Shown: positions 1-9,953, counted from the first letter of the stretch. The stretch: 64,000 bases of DNA from Bacillota bacterium (GCA_021768705.1 JAETUG010000001.1:150127-214126); one strand, 5' to 3'. The notes: a model not told the origin generated them from the letters alone. A program made the numbers and translations.

Positions 1-112
1 TCTTCTGCTGCTTCGCCTGGGATGCTGCAAAGGTATAGCGGTTTCTGGCCTGGCTTTCCCCTGCAAATGCCCGCATCAGGTTTTCCTTTGTTTCACTGCT
101 TTTGAAATCCAT
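1..112 (-). CDS. Rubrerythrin-family protein, N-terminal part (runs off window)
   Basis: The reverse strand from 112 reads MDFKSSETKENLMRAFAGES and then QARNRYTFAASQAKQQK, the characteristic first helix of rubrerythrin, in which the Glu of GESQARNRY is a di-iron ligand. Rubrerythrins reduce hydrogen peroxide in the cytoplasm of anaerobes. A strong AGGAGG Shine-Dalgarno lies just before the ATG. The gene begins only 18 bases after the stop of the upstream oxidoreductase, so it is probably the last gene of that operon. Only about 37 codons are in the window, so the C-terminal rubredoxin domain cannot be checked. Confidence 0.85.
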   Translation of the reverse strand, partial: MDFKSSETKENLMRAFAGESQARNRYTFAASQAKQQK

Positions 113-130
113 TTCTCATCCTCCTTCTGT

Positions 131-2344
131 TTAAAGCAATTTATGCTCTGCTTTTGCCTTCAAAATCTCCCATCTTCGGTCGATTTCCTTCTGCATCTCA
201 TCGGTGATGTTTTTATATTTTTCATTAGTCAGGTGCTTCGTCCGCCCCATCATTTTCAGCCAATCTGTTACAGGAATTTTTCTCTGCCCCGGGTCATAGC
301 TGATGGTAGTGATGCCCTGTTCCACTTCGTACAAAGGAAAATAGCAGCTGTCCACCGCCGCCCCAATGACCTTTCGTTCCAGATTTGGTTTATCCCCCCA
401 GTTCAGAGGGCAGGCAGAAATGGCTTTGATATAGGCCATGCCATAAAATTGGGCATAATGCTGGGCTTTTGCTGCCTTTTTGATAAAATCCACAGGATTG
501 GATTCTGCCGCCGTCGCCACATAAGGGATCCCCGTTGCCGCCATGATCTGGGGCATATCCTTATTGAAAAAGGGCTTGCCATATTGGTTCTGCCCCACAT
601 GAGAAGTGCTGCTTTTCGCCCCCATGGGTGTAGAATAAGAAAGCTGATAACCTGTGTTCATATAACCGCCGTTATCATATTCAAAGAGGATCAAACGATT
701 GTTGCGGATGGCAGTCCCCAAAGCGGAGCCCATACCGATATCCATGCCGCCGTCCCCGCTGACCATGATGAAGGTGATCTCGCCATCGGGATATTCCCCT
801 CTTTTCTGCCGTTCTCGGAACATCTCTGACAAACCGGTCAGAGTCGCCGCCCCATTCTGAAACAGGTTATGCACATAAGGCACTTTAAATGCGGTTTTGG
901 GATAGCCCGTTGTCACAACCATACCACAGCCTGTCTGGAACAGCAGCACCACATTCCCTTCGATGCCCCGCAGCAGCAGATTCAGATTGACAGGGATGCC
1001 GCAGCCGGGGCAGGCGCCGTGCCCGGGGGCAATGCGCTTGGGCACTTCCGTCGTCTCATTCAGTCTGCCGCCCTCCACCTGCAGTTTTCCATCCTGCATG
1101 ATACATTTTGTCAGTCCTAACTTTGTTTCCTTTTCCGTAAGGGGCGCAAAATACTGCTCCTCTTTTACCTGTTCGCCTGGATATTTTCCAAAATAGTCAA
1201 ACCGATCTGCATTGGGGTCATAGCAGGACAACAGCATTTCTTCCGCGTCCTTCTCATAAAAATCCTTGCCGCCCAAGCCATAGATACGGGTCAGCACCTT
1301 GGCAGTGGAACCCTTTTCCTGCAGCATGGCCTTTAATTCCAAGGAAAGATTGCCGCCCTTTGCACCATAGCTGTCCTGTCTGTCACCAACCAAAATCGTC
1401 TTGGCGTTTTTGCAAAGCTCATATAATTCCTCTGCAGGGTACGGACGCAGGATATTTGTTGTAAAAACCCCCACTTTTTTCCCCTGCTCCCGCAATTGAT
1501 CTACAGCCACCTTCGCCGTATGGTATGCAGAGCCAAGCAAATGCAGCACCACCTCCGCATCCTCCGTACGATATCCTTCCACGGTGGCATATTGCCGCCC
1601 TGACAGCTGAAAATAATCATCGAAAACAGAAGGAATCACAGTCTTTGCCGCTTCCATCGCCTGATGGAGCTGAAATTTATTATTCAGCACATCAGGCTCA
1701 TTCATATAAGAGCCGATGGAAACAGGATGTTTCAGATCCAGAGCAGAATATTCTGCATCGTATTTCCCGATGAAATTCTGTACCGTTTCATCCTTTTCAA
1801 ACACCATACACCGCCGCTTCTGATGGCTGGTGAAAAAGCCGTCAAAGGCCACGATGACAGGCAGTTTCACCTGTTCCGCGATCTTCAAAGCGCAGATATT
1901 CATATCGTAGACCGCCTGCGGTGTATTTGCGAAGAGGATGATCCAACCCGTGTTCAGACAATACATGATATCGCTGTGGTCACCCTTGATGCACAAAGGC
2001 CCGGAGACCGTTCGACAGGCTACATTCATCACCATAGGGAACCGTGTCCCTGACTGGACAGGCAGCTGTTCCAGGGCATACATCAGCCCATTGGCACTGG
2101 TGGCATTGAACACACGCCCACCGCCGGTGGATGCACCATAACAGATACCCGCCGCACTATGCTCCCCTTCCGCAGGAATCATACAGATCTCATGTTCCCC
2201 GTCAGCCTTCATCTGGTCGAGAAATTCGGCGATCTGGGTAGAAGGTGTGATAGGGTAATAGCCCATCACATGATAATTGATCTGCTTCGCCGCATAGGCT
2301 GCCACTTCGTTGCCGCTTTCAAATAAAACCCTTTGCTGTTCCAT
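131..2344 (-). CDS. 2-oxoacid:ferredoxin oxidoreductase, fused alpha-beta subunit
   Basis: Thiamine-diphosphate enzyme that oxidatively decarboxylates a 2-oxoacid to its CoA ester and passes electrons to ferredoxin. The N-terminal half carries the alpha (Pyr) domain (GYYPITPSTQIAEF, then an AEGEHSAAG stretch). The C-terminal third is the TPP-binding beta domain, with GHGACPGCGIP, GDGGMDIGMG and an NGGYMNTG metal/TPP motif. The start is set at the ATG that overlaps the stop of the gamma-delta gene in TGATG; an in-frame TTG one codon earlier is less likely. The 737 residues are alpha and beta in one chain, whereas clostridial pyruvate oxidoreductases usually put all domains in one polypeptide of about 1170 residues. 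The substrate (pyruvate or another 2-oxoacid) cannot be told from sequence alone. Confidence 0.85.
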   Translation of the reverse strand: MEQQRVLFESGNEVAAYAAKQINYHVMGYYPITPSTQIAEFLDQMKADGEHEICMIPAEGEHSAAGICYGASTGGGRVFNATSANGLMYALEQLPVQSGTRFPMVMNVACRTVSGPLCIKGDHSDIMYCLNTGWIILFANTPQAVYDMNICALKIAEQVKLPVIVAFDGFFTSHQKRRCMVFEKDETVQNFIGKYDAEYSALDLKHPVSIGSYMNEPDVLNNKFQLHQAMEAAKTVIPSVFDDYFQLSGRQYATVEGYRTEDAEVVLHLLGSAYHTAKVAVDQLREQGKKVGVFTTNILRPYPAEELYELCKNAKTILVGDRQDSYGAKGGNLSLELKAMLQEKGSTAKVLTRIYGLGGKDFYEKDAEEMLLSCYDPNADRFDYFGKYPGEQVKEEQYFAPLTEKETKLGLTKCIMQDGKLQVEGGRLNETTEVPKRIAPGHGACPGCGIPVNLNLLLRGIEGNVVLLFQTGCGMVVTTGYPKTAFKVPYVHNLFQNGAATLTGLSEMFRERQKRGEYPDGEITFIMVSGDGGMDIGMGSALGTAIRNNRLILFEYDNGGYMNTGYQLSYSTPMGAKSSTSHVGQNQYGKPFFNKDMPQIMAATGIPYVATAAESNPVDFIKKAAKAQHYAQFYGMAYIKAISACPLNWGDKPNLERKVIGAAVDSCYFPLYEVEQGITTISYDPGQRKIPVTDWLKMMGRTKHLTNEKYKNITDEMQKEIDRRWEILKAKAEHKLL

Positions 2345-3426
2345 CAAACCACACCTCCATCCACCCGTTTTTCTGTCAGGAAGGATTCGCTTGTGATCCA
2401 GGAATTGGGGCCTGCGTCCTCAAATTCCATCTTATCCACAATCAAATCTTTATTCCGCACGAACCATTTCGGCTGTGGATGCTCCCGTTCCACGCCCATA
2501 ACAAGGGCATTGGTAGGGCAAACATCCACGCAGCGCATACATCCCTTGCAATGGTGATAATCCAGTCCCCGATTCACCATAGCAGGCTTGCCTTTGTATT
2601 CCCCTTTTTCAAATTGAAACACCATATCGGGGCAGGTGCTGTCGCACAACCCACAGTTGATACAGTTTTCCTGTATAAACAGAGGAATATACCCTTCCCT
2701 GGAAGCAGACAGATCGTTAGAAACTGTGCTCCCAAAACGGGGATTCGTGCCACCGATAGGAGCATTTTCATATCCCCATTTGTTTTTCGCTTCCTGATAG
2801 GGCACTCTTTCGTAAGTCCCATCTTCCTTGAAAAAAGCAGATTTCGTTTCCTGATATCCCCGCCGCAGTCCTTCCAGGTTCGCTTCCAGCAAAGCAGGAT
2901 ATTTCTTCCCAATGGTTATTCTGGCGATTTCCTCCGCCGCTTCCAAAGGGACAAAGCCGCTGGCCTTGACGATAGCCCCCAGCATGACCATATTGACTCT
3001 TGTTTTTGCTTCTATCGCGATATTGAGGGCATCAATACAGAAAATTTCTCCACCGCAAAGCTTCAGTCGCTTTCGCATTTCCTCCGGAGAAGCATCCGTA
3101 TTGATAACGATTTTTGTTTCTTCCGTCACCCCTGCTGTCACAGGCAGCTTTCCTGCCAGTGCTTCATGGAACAGCCCTAAAATATGGGGTGTTTCCACCG
3201 GACTGTTGATGCCGATTTCCCGATTTTCCTCCGCCCAGCGAATATAAGCCTTCACCGGGGAACCTCTCTTTTCCGAACCGTAGCTGGAAAAACTGGCTGC
3301 ATTCAGCCCCAGGGTCACTGCTCCCAATTCCCCCAGCATCTTGCCGCAGAGATTAGCTCCCAGGCCGCCAATACTTTCCAGTCGAATCTCAAAATACCCA
3401 TTTTTATTTGTTACAGGCAATTTCAT
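2344..3426 (-). CDS. 2-oxoacid:ferredoxin oxidoreductase, fused gamma-delta subunit
   Basis: Partner of the alpha-beta chain. Residues 1 to about 195 form the gamma domain (IRLESIGGLGANLCGKMLGE near the start, then the SYGSEKRGSPV loop). The C-terminal part is a two-[4Fe-4S] ferredoxin domain with CINCGLCDSTCP and CKGCMRCVDVCP. The ferredoxin part receives electrons from the TPP site. A GGAGG lies before the ATG. The gene follows the YyaL-like gene by 21 bases and overlaps the next start by one base, so the pair is probably translated in a coupled way and in equal amounts. Confidence 0.85.
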   Translation of the reverse strand: MKLPVTNKNGYFEIRLESIGGLGANLCGKMLGELGAVTLGLNAASFSSYGSEKRGSPVKAYIRWAEENREIGINSPVETPHILGLFHEALAGKLPVTAGVTEETKIVINTDASPEEMRKRLKLCGGEIFCIDALNIAIEAKTRVNMVMLGAIVKASGFVPLEAAEEIARITIGKKYPALLEANLEGLRRGYQETKSAFFKEDGTYERVPYQEAKNKWGYENAPIGGTNPRFGSTVSNDLSASREGYIPLFIQENCINCGLCDSTCPDMVFQFEKGEYKGKPAMVNRGLDYHHCKGCMRCVDVCPTNALVMGVEREHPQPKWFVRNKDLIVDKMEFEDAGPNSWITSESFLTEKRVDGGVV

Positions 3427-3447
3427 CCCATTCCCTCCTTTTCCTCT

Positions 3448-5496
3448 TTAGTATGGGCGAAATTGGAACGCATATACGCTTTTTTCGTTCTCTTCCATCA
3501 ACCGTTGCAATTCTTTCAGGTTCTTTTGGGGTGAGAAGCAATGCTGCCCCCGACACAGATAATAGACCTCGCCCACATCCGGAATAGGATAATCCGCTGT
3601 AAAGGGTACAATCTGTCCCAACCGGTTCCGGTTCTCTTTGGTTTTGCACAATACAGACAACCCCATCTCTCGATTCTCTAATAGAAAATCCAGAAATGCT
3701 GCCGATGGTTTTTCTTTTGCAGAAACACAGATCAATTCCGCAGCAGGATACAGCACCTCTCCCATAGCCAAAAGCCCAAAACAATGTCCCGAAGGCATCC
3801 CTTCCATGGCCCCCGCTAGAAAAGAAAGCTGCTTGTCTCTTTCCGCCATCCATTTTGGTTCACCCGTCAAGGCTGCCAGCTTGGCAAATACATACCCTGC
3901 CACAGAATTGCCCGAAGGCAGTGCGCCATCATAGGTTTCCTTTGGTCGATGGATCAGCTGCTCCCCATCCTTAGCATAGAGATAGAGTCCGCCTTTTTCC
4001 TCTCCGAACCATTTCAGCATCATTTCCGCCAACTGTGCCGCCCGTTCCAGATAACGCAAATCAAAGGTGGTTTCATATAATTCCAACAATCCAAAGGCAT
4101 AGAAAGCATAGTCATCCAACTGCCCTTGATAAGCCGCATCCCCTTCCCGATATCGAAGATATAACCGTCCCTTTTCATCGGTCAACCGTTTTTCCATAAA
4201 AACCACCGCTTTTTTTGCAGCATCCAAATAAGCTGCATTTCTCAAAAAAAATCCGGCTTTCGCAAAGGCTCCGATCATCAACCCATTCCAGGAAGTCAAA
4301 ATCTTATCATCCTTATGCAGGATCATGCGTTGTTTCCGATATTCGTATACCTTTTGACAAAGACCTTCCATTTTTTCATTTTTTTCCTCAGAAGGTTCTT
4401 CTCTCAAGCGGTTGGGGATGGATTTCCCGTCGAAATTGCCTTCTTCCGTAATATGGAAATAGCGGCAAAATTCCACTGTGTCTTCCTCTAAAATAGGACA
4501 CAGCTCTTTCGGTGTGAAAACATAATACTTTCCTTCCACGCCTTCGCTGTCCGCATCCTGCCCACAGAAAAATCCCCCCTCTTCGTCCGTCAATTCCCGC
4601 AAAACGTAATCCAAAGTTTTCTCCGCTACGATTCGATAAAAATTCCGCCCCGTCTGCCGATATCCTTCCAGATAAACATAAGCCAGCAAAGCATTATCAT
4701 AGAGCATTTTTTCAAAATGGGGCACCAGCCACTTCTCATCGGTGGAATAACGGGAAAAACCGCCGCCAATATGGTCGAACATTCCACCCAAAGCCATAGA
4801 ATCCAGTGTTTTTTCCACAGCCGAAAGGGCAATCTCATTCCCCTCTGCCCTGCCATAGCGCAGCAAAAACAATAGATTATGGGGCGTCGGAAATTTCGGA
4901 GCCACCCCAAAGCCGCCCCATTCCCGATCAAACCGCTGCAGCAATTCTACTGCTCCCTGTTGAAGCAATGCAGGTGTTGGCACAGCTTGTAGGGCTGGTG
5001 CTTCCCTTTGCAGCAGTTCCGCAATTTTCTCACCTGTTTCCAATAACTTCTTTCGGTCGGTTTTCCATAGCTTTTCCACTTGCGCCAGCAACTCCATCAG
5101 CCCCAGCATGCCATATTTGCTCCATTTAGGAAAATATGTCCCTGCGAAAAAAGGCTTTTGTTCCGGTGTCATCAAAATCGTCAAAGGCCACCCGCCGGAG
5201 CCTGTCATCATTTGGCAAACGCCCATATAAACAGCATCTATATCCGGTCGTTCCTCCCGATCCACCTTGATGGCAACGAACCCTCTGTTTAAGAGTTCGG
5301 CTACTTCCTTATCCTCAAAGGATTCCCCTTCCATCACATGACACCAATGGCAGGTGGAATAGCCGATGCTCAAAAACACAGGCTTGTCCTCCCGTTTTGC
5401 CTTTGCAAAAGCCTCTTCCTTCCATGCAAACCAATCCACAGGATTGTTTTTATGCTGCAGCAGATAGGGTGATTTTTCATATTGCAAGCAATTCAT
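3448..5496 (-). CDS. YyaL/SSP411-type thioredoxin-like (DUF255) protein
   Basis: About 682 residues, the usual length for the YyaL / spermatogenesis-associated protein 20 family. The N-terminal thioredoxin-like domain has [19 protein letters not shown] and the CHWCHVM signature (Cys49 and Cys52), followed by a [10 protein letters not shown] segment. The rest resembles the alpha/alpha toroid of N-acylglucosamine epimerase-like and glycosidase-like proteins. The biochemical role of this family is not established. The start was chosen at [20 protein letters not shown], which matches the family N-terminus and follows GGAGGAG; a longer in-frame reading upstream has no such support. It heads an operon with the oxidoreductase and rubrerythrin genes. 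Confidence 0.88.
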   Translation of the reverse strand: MNCLQYEKSPYLLQHKNNPVDWFAWKEEAFAKAKREDKPVFLSIGYSTCHWCHVMEGESFEDKEVAELLNRGFVAIKVDREERPDIDAVYMGVCQMMTGSGGWPLTILMTPEQKPFFAGTYFPKWSKYGMLGLMELLAQVEKLWKTDRKKLLETGEKIAELLQREAPALQAVPTPALLQQGAVELLQRFDREWGGFGVAPKFPTPHNLLFLLRYGRAEGNEIALSAVEKTLDSMALGGMFDHIGGGFSRYSTDEKWLVPHFEKMLYDNALLAYVYLEGYRQTGRNFYRIVAEKTLDYVLRELTDEEGGFFCGQDADSEGVEGKYYVFTPKELCPILEEDTVEFCRYFHITEEGNFDGKSIPNRLREEPSEEKNEKMEGLCQKVYEYRKQRMILHKDDKILTSWNGLMIGAFAKAGFFLRNAAYLDAAKKAVVFMEKRLTDEKGRLYLRYREGDAAYQGQLDDYAFYAFGLLELYETTFDLRYLERAAQLAEMMLKWFGEEKGGLYLYAKDGEQLIHRPKETYDGALPSGNSVAGYVFAKLAALTGEPKWMAERDKQLSFLAGAMEGMPSGHCFGLLAMGEVLYPAAELICVSAKEKPSAAFLDFLLENREMGLSVLCKTKENRNRLGQIVPFTADYPIPDVGEVYYLCRGQHCFSPQKNLKELQRLMEENEKSVYAFQFRPY

Positions 5497-5578
5497 GTTT
5501 CTCCTCCTCTCGTTTTTTCTAGTTTCCTTCAAAAAATGATTTTCATTCCTGCATTTTCCACGCAAAAAACAAAAAAAT

Positions 5579-5610
5579 CCTGATATGTTAAGAAAAAACA
5601 CATCAGGAGG
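5579..5610 (+). promoter_or_regulatory. Hairpin covering the ribosome binding site of the FAD-Rieske gene
   Basis: CCTGATATGT (5579-5588) can pair with ACACATCAGG (5598-5607) at nine of ten positions, leaving a 9-base A-rich loop. The 3' arm contains the first part of the Shine-Dalgarno CAGGAGG (5604-5610) for the ATG at 5617. There is no U-tract, so it does not look like a terminator. Sequestering of the ribosome site is inferred. Confidence 0.45.
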
Positions 5611-5616
5611 CCATCT

Positions 5617-7050
5617 ATGGAATCGATTTGGACAAAAACCTGCAGCATCCCCAAAAGGGAGCCTCTGCAGAAGGATATAAAAACTGAAGTAGCTGTGATC
5701 GGCGCAGGCATGGCAGGCATCCTCATCGCCTATCAGCTGCAAAAAGCAGGAAAACAAGTTGTTGTATTGGAAGCAGACCGCATCGCCAGCGGACAGACCA
5801 AAAACACTACGGCAAAAATCACATCCCAGCATGATTTGATTTATGCCAATCTGATCCAATCCCAAGGGGAAGAAAAAGCTCGCCAATATGCCATGGCAAA
5901 TGAAACCGCCATTGCAGAATATCGCCGCATTATTGAAGAAGAAAAGATTCCCTGTGATTTCAAGGAAACTTCTGCCTATGTATATTCTCAGAATAAAGAA
6001 AAACTAATGCAAGAAGCAGAGGCCGCCGCATCCCTTGGGATTCAGGCATCCTTTATCAGCCACGCAGCTTTACCCTACGGCAATTCCCCCGCCCTGCGCT
6101 TTGATGGACAGGCGCAATTCCATCCCTTAAAATTCATCAAGCCTTTGGCAGAACAACTGGAGGTATATGAAAAAACGCCCGTCCGAACTGTAGACGAGCA
6201 TACGCTGCACACGCCAAAAGCTGTGGTCACAGCAGAACATATCGTTTTCGCCACCCATTACCCCTTCGTAAATTTTCCCGGGCTATACTTTGCCCGCATG
6301 CATCAGGAGCGTTCTTATGTACTGGCATTAGAAAACACCCCTTTGGTGGAGGGTATGTTCATCGGAGATGGTGAAAATGCTTATTCCTTCCGTATTTACG
6401 ACAAATATCTGCTTTTTGGCGGCAAAGGGCACCGTACCGGAGAAAATCGACAAGGCGGAAAATACGATACTCTGCGAAAAAAGGCAAAAGAACTGTTCCC
6501 CCACTCCCTGGAAGCTGCCCATTGGTCTGCTCAAGACTGCATCCCTGCCGATGGTATCCCTTACATTGGGCAATATGCCAGCGGAAAGCCCTACTGGTAT
6601 GTGGCAACGGGATTTCAAAAATGGGGCATGACCACTTCTATGGTCTCTGCCATGATCATCCGGGGCATGATTTGCGGAAAAGAAAACCCCAATGCCACTG
6701 TCTTTGATCCCCAGCGTTTTTCTGCAGAAGCCGCCGAAGGGATCGCCTGCGAAGGCAGGAAGGCTGTAAAAACCTTTGCAAAACGTCTATTCAAACTGCC
6801 GGAAGCCACGGCAAAAGAATTGCCCTTGGGGCACGGGGGTATCGTTGATTTGGACGGTGATAAAATTGGTGTCTACAAAGAAGAGGATGGAACGCTTCAT
6901 CTGGTTGATATTCGTTGTCCCCATCTGGGCTGTCAGCTGGAATGGAATCCCGATGAAAAAAGCTGGGATTGCCCTTGTCATGGCTCCCGTTTTGATTTTC
7001 ATGGAAGGTGTATCACCAATCCCGCCCAAGATGATATTACGATAAAATAG
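5617..7050 (+). CDS. FAD-dependent oxidoreductase with C-terminal Rieske domain
   Basis: 477 residues. A dinucleotide-binding fold opens the DAO-type FAD domain ([20 protein letters not shown], residues about 25-45, then [11 protein letters not shown]). The last 50 residues form a Rieske [2Fe-2S] domain, CPHLGC (from residue 434) and [12 protein letters not shown] (from residue 452). The first Cys-x-His and the Cys-x-x-His supply the cluster ligands. This architecture occurs in Firmicutes and related bacteria, but its substrate is unknown. It is monocistronic, diverges from the YyaL/oxidoreductase operon and ends at a strong terminator. Its ribosome site is covered by a predicted hairpin. Confidence 0.88.
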   Translation: MESIWTKTCSIPKREPLQKDIKTEVAVIGAGMAGILIAYQLQKAGKQVVVLEADRIASGQTKNTTAKITSQHDLIYANLIQSQGEEKARQYAMANETAIAEYRRIIEEEKIPCDFKETSAYVYSQNKEKLMQEAEAAASLGIQASFISHAALPYGNSPALRFDGQAQFHPLKFIKPLAEQLEVYEKTPVRTVDEHTLHTPKAVVTAEHIVFATHYPFVNFPGLYFARMHQERSYVLALENTPLVEGMFIGDGENAYSFRIYDKYLLFGGKGHRTGENRQGGKYDTLRKKAKELFPHSLEAAHWSAQDCIPADGIPYIGQYASGKPYWYVATGFQKWGMTTSMVSAMIIRGMICGKENPNATVFDPQRFSAEAAEGIACEGRKAVKTFAKRLFKLPEATAKELPLGHGGIVDLDGDKIGVYKEEDGTLHLVDIRCPHLGCQLEWNPDEKSWDCPCHGSRFDFHGRCITNPAQDDITIK

Positions 7051-7054
7051 AAAA

Positions 7055-7085
7055 GCTCCTGCCATCAGGCAGGAGCCAATTTTTA
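7055..7085 (+). terminator. Intrinsic terminator after the FAD-Rieske gene
   Basis: Perfect 9-bp stem GCTCCTGCC / GGCAGGAGC with loop ATCA, followed by CAATTTTTA. It lies five bases after the stop codon. Confidence 0.85.
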
Positions 7086-7122
7086 TATGCTTCAAAATGA
7101 AGTTGTCCAATAATCGAATAGA

Positions 7123-8706
7123 TTATTTGCCTTCTTTCATTTCTTTCAGACCCATCAGGCCTTCTGCAAACAGTTTTGCATCCATCAGAGGGATGTTGCC
7201 ATCAGCATCTCTGTCGATGATGGGTTCGAATTCCATCATATCCAGGATCTGTGTCTGCAGATCGATACCAGGAGCGATTTCTGTCAGGTGCATACCATCT
7301 TCTTTCAGAACGAATACGCATCTTTCTGTCATGTACATTACCTGCTGACCGTTTGCAATAGCAATGTCACCATTGAATGTAACCTGTTCTACAGATTTAA
7401 CGAATTTTTTCTGTTTACCTTCCTGAGCGATAATTACTTTGCCGTCTTCCACTTTAACTTTCAGACCGCCTGCTGTAAATGTACCGCAGAAGAATACTTT
7501 AGGTGTGCACTGTGTGATATTGATGAAACCACCACAACCAGCGATTCTAGGACCAAATCTGGAAACGTTGATGGAACCGTGAGGGTCACATTCAGCCAGA
7601 CCCAGATAGCACAGATCCAGACCGCCGCCATCATAGAAGTCGAACTGGTAGCCCTGATCCAGCAGTGCGTCTGCGTTATAAGCAGCACCGAATCTGATAC
7701 CGCCAGCGGGTACGCCGCCAACAGCGCCGCCTTCTACTGTCAGTGTCATGAAGTCGCCGATGCCTTCTTCGTTTGCAACAGATGCAACAAATTCAGGAGC
7801 ACCAACGCCCAGGTTAACTGCAACGTCTTTTTCCAGTTCCAGAGCACCACGACGACCAATGATCTTCTTAGCGCTCAGGGGCAGGGGTTCGGGAGCAACG
7901 TCAGGGTTTCTCATTTCGCCGGACAGAGCGGGATCATATTCACAATCCAGTGTCTGCTGGTGATCTTTGGAATCAGCAACTACTACGTAGTCAACATAGA
8001 TGCCGGGAACCTTAACCAGACGAGGATCCAGTGTGCCAGCTTTTACAACTTTTTCTACCTGAACGATAACGATACCGCCGCTGTTTTTAACAGCCTGACA
8101 TACGGATGTACCTTCCAGAGGGGAAACTTCCTTTTCGAAAGAGATGTTACCAGCTTCGTCAGCGTATGTACCTCTGATCATAGCAACATTGATGGGGAAA
8201 GAGGGGTAGAACAGATAGTCCTGACCTTTGATATTCACCAGTTCAATGATGTCTTCTTTTGTTACGTCGTTTACTTTACCGCCGCCATTTCTGGGGTCGA
8301 TGAAAGTACCCAGACCTACTCTTGTGAAGCAGCCAGGTCTGTGTGCAGCGATATCTCTGAACAGGTGGCACAGAGCACCCTGAGATACGTTGTAAGCTTC
8401 CATTTTGTTTTCCAGAGCCATTTTCTGCAGTGCGGGTACTGTTGCCCAGTGACCAGCAATATATCTCTTCAGCAGACCTTCATGTGCGAAGTGTTCAGCA
8501 CCACGGCCGTCTTTGTTACCCTGAGAACCACAGTAAACATATGTCAGATCTCTAGGTTCGCCTGTTGCCAGGAATCTTTCTTCAACTGCTCTGTCCAGAG
8601 CTTCGGGAATCGCACTTGCTACGAAACCACTTGTTGTAACGGTATCACCATTTTTGATGAGCTTTGCAGCTTCTTCAGCAGTGATAATTTTTACCTGTCT
8701 AGCCAT
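7123..8706 (-). CDS. pct: Propionate CoA-transferase
   Basis: Class I CoA-transferase that moves CoA from propionyl- or acetyl-CoA to lactate, giving the lactoyl-CoA used by the dehydratase. The 527 residues match remembered Clostridium propionicum Pct almost throughout, for example TSGFVASAIPEALDRAVE, GLLKRYIAGHWATVPAL and CGGFINITQ. The catalytic glutamate is Glu325 in the GDFMTLTVEGGAVGG stretch, equivalent to Glu324 of the known enzyme. The ATG follows GGAGG. It is the last gene of the acrylate operon, separated from lcdB by 116 bases that contain a perfect hairpin. Codon use is strongly biased, as expected for an abundant enzyme. Confidence 0.95.
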   Translation of the reverse strand: MARQVKIITAEEAAKLIKNGDTVTTSGFVASAIPEALDRAVEERFLATGEPRDLTYVYCGSQGNKDGRGAEHFAHEGLLKRYIAGHWATVPALQKMALENKMEAYNVSQGALCHLFRDIAAHRPGCFTRVGLGTFIDPRNGGGKVNDVTKEDIIELVNIKGQDYLFYPSFPINVAMIRGTYADEAGNISFEKEVSPLEGTSVCQAVKNSGGIVIVQVEKVVKAGTLDPRLVKVPGIYVDYVVVADSKDHQQTLDCEYDPALSGEMRNPDVAPEPLPLSAKKIIGRRGALELEKDVAVNLGVGAPEFVASVANEEGIGDFMTLTVEGGAVGGVPAGGIRFGAAYNADALLDQGYQFDFYDGGGLDLCYLGLAECDPHGSINVSRFGPRIAGCGGFINITQCTPKVFFCGTFTAGGLKVKVEDGKVIIAQEGKQKKFVKSVEQVTFNGDIAIANGQQVMYMTERCVFVLKEDGMHLTEIAPGIDLQTQILDMMEFEPIIDRDADGNIPLMDAKLFAEGLMGLKEMKEGK

Positions 8707-8759
8707 TATGTTAGACCTCCTATAAAAACTATATAAATCTTTCTGAATATTACAAGAAC

Positions 8760-8783
8760 ACAGGGGTAGTCTCCTACCCCTGT
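8760..8783 (-). promoter_or_regulatory. Perfect hairpin between lcdB and pct
   Basis: A 10-bp perfect stem ACAGGGGTAG / CTACCCCTGT encloses a 4-base loop. In the direction of transcription it is followed by GTTCTTGTAATATTC rather than a U-run, so it is a weak terminator at most. It could be an RNA stabiliser, a processing site or a partial attenuator that sets the pct to lcd ratio; this role is inferred. Confidence 0.55.
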
Positions 8784-8822
8784 TTATTTACATTTCCATC
8801 AAAGTAAATGCGGTAGGAAAAA

Positions 8823-9953
8823 TTACAGCATTTCTACGAAGGACTGCAGTCTTGTCTTAACCTGTTCGAAGGATGTTACTTCCTGGTCAACTTCGATCAT
8901 CAGGTTCTTAACACCTTTTTCTTCGAATTCTCTGTACATTACAGGGTAGTCCCATTCTTCGGGATCACAGAATTTCATCATAGCGATGATAACTGCGTCA
9001 GCGCCTGTAGCAATTGTTTTGTTGATCAGCATTTTGCCGCGGCCTTTCTTTGTATCTGTTGCAACGGAGCAACCATACATCTGCTGCCATGCTTTAGCCA
9101 TTCTGTACAGAGGGCCTTCTTCGCCGTCCAGAACGTCAACACGGATCTGTCTGGATTCCTGAGCCAGGTCGTCATCAACGATAGCAATCTTGAATTCATC
9201 GAAGATTTCCAGCAGCTGGTTGGGTTCCAGCATGATACCTGTAACAACAACTTTCTTGCCATCCCAAGGCTGAACGGGCATAGCTTTGATTTCAGCGATC
9301 AGTTCTTTTACCAGAGCTGTGTGTTTTTCTTTCAGCATGAACTGTCTTGCTTTGAATACAGCATGACGGTCAACAGCACTGATAACCTGAGGATAGTCAG
9401 CTGCTACTTTAACGAATTCACGCATAACTGCTCTGTTTTCGTTGTAGATAGCGATGGAGTTTTCCAGAGCTGCGTTTGTGATCTTAACACCCAGGTAAGC
9501 TTCCAGCTGTTTTTTAACCAGTTCGTATTCTGTTACCAGGAATTTGTTAGCTGCTTCCAGGCCTCTGTTCTGAGGATGTGTGAATACGATTACTTTGTCA
9601 GCATTAGCGCCTTTCCATTTCTGGGACAGGCATTTCAGTGTATCACAAGGTACGGAGAACAGAACTGCTGCCAGATCGTCGTAAGCACCTTCGCACTGCA
9701 GTTCCATGATCTGCTGCATGATAGAGCATGCAAATGCGGGCAGATATGTACGTGCTTTGGAGATCTGTTTGCCCTGTGCGCCCCAGATACCCATAGGCAG
9801 GTAACCTGTTGCATGTACCATTTCTTCGGGAGCGTAAATAGGCATGATACCTACAGCGCCTTTACCTGTTTCAGCTTTAAAATCATCCATTGCTTTCTTG
9901 GGATTAGCTGCAACTTCTTTCAGTTGGGATAAGATAGTTTCTACTTTACTCAT
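8823..9953 (-). CDS. lcdB: Lactoyl-CoA dehydratase, beta subunit
   Basis: 376-residue HgdB/LcdB-type subunit of a 2-hydroxyacyl-CoA dehydratase, which removes water from (R)-lactoyl-CoA to give acryloyl-CoA through a ketyl radical. Cysteines in LPAFACSIMQQ, VPCDTLKC and MKFCDPEEWDYP sit where the [4Fe-4S] cluster ligands of this family lie. The ATG follows GGAGGAGG. It is 20 bases after lcdA. A related 2-hydroxyacyl substrate is possible, but linkage to a propionicum-type pct favours lactoyl-CoA. Confidence 0.9.
   Translation of the reverse strand: MSKVETILSQLKEVAANPKKAMDDFKAETGKGAVGIMPIYAPEEMVHATGYLPMGIWGAQGKQISKARTYLPAFACSIMQQIMELQCEGAYDDLAAVLFSVPCDTLKCLSQKWKGANADKVIVFTHPQNRGLEAANKFLVTEYELVKKQLEAYLGVKITNAALENSIAIYNENRAVMREFVKVAADYPQVISAVDRHAVFKARQFMLKEKHTALVKELIAEIKAMPVQPWDGKKVVVTGIMLEPNQLLEIFDEFKIAIVDDDLAQESRQIRVDVLDGEEGPLYRMAKAWQQMYGCSVATDTKKGRGKMLINKTIATGADAVIIAMMKFCDPEEWDYPVMYREFEEKGVKNLMIEVDQEVTSFEQVKTRLQSFVEML

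Noticed and set aside
3448..5886. Longer N-terminus for the YyaL-like gene
   Set aside because: The extra 130 codons overlap the divergent FAD-Rieske gene and its leader and do not resemble the family; the ATG at 5496 has a good ribosome site.
7288..8736. Long open frame on the plus strand across pct, and similar ones opposite lcdB, lcdA and the oxidoreductase genes (9321-9932, 10166-11203, 20309-21052, 21160-22014)
   Set aside because: They exist only opposite genes with very strong codon bias. Their translations are rich in Cys, Phe, Ser and Asn with no domains and no ribosome sites, so they are by-products of the bias.
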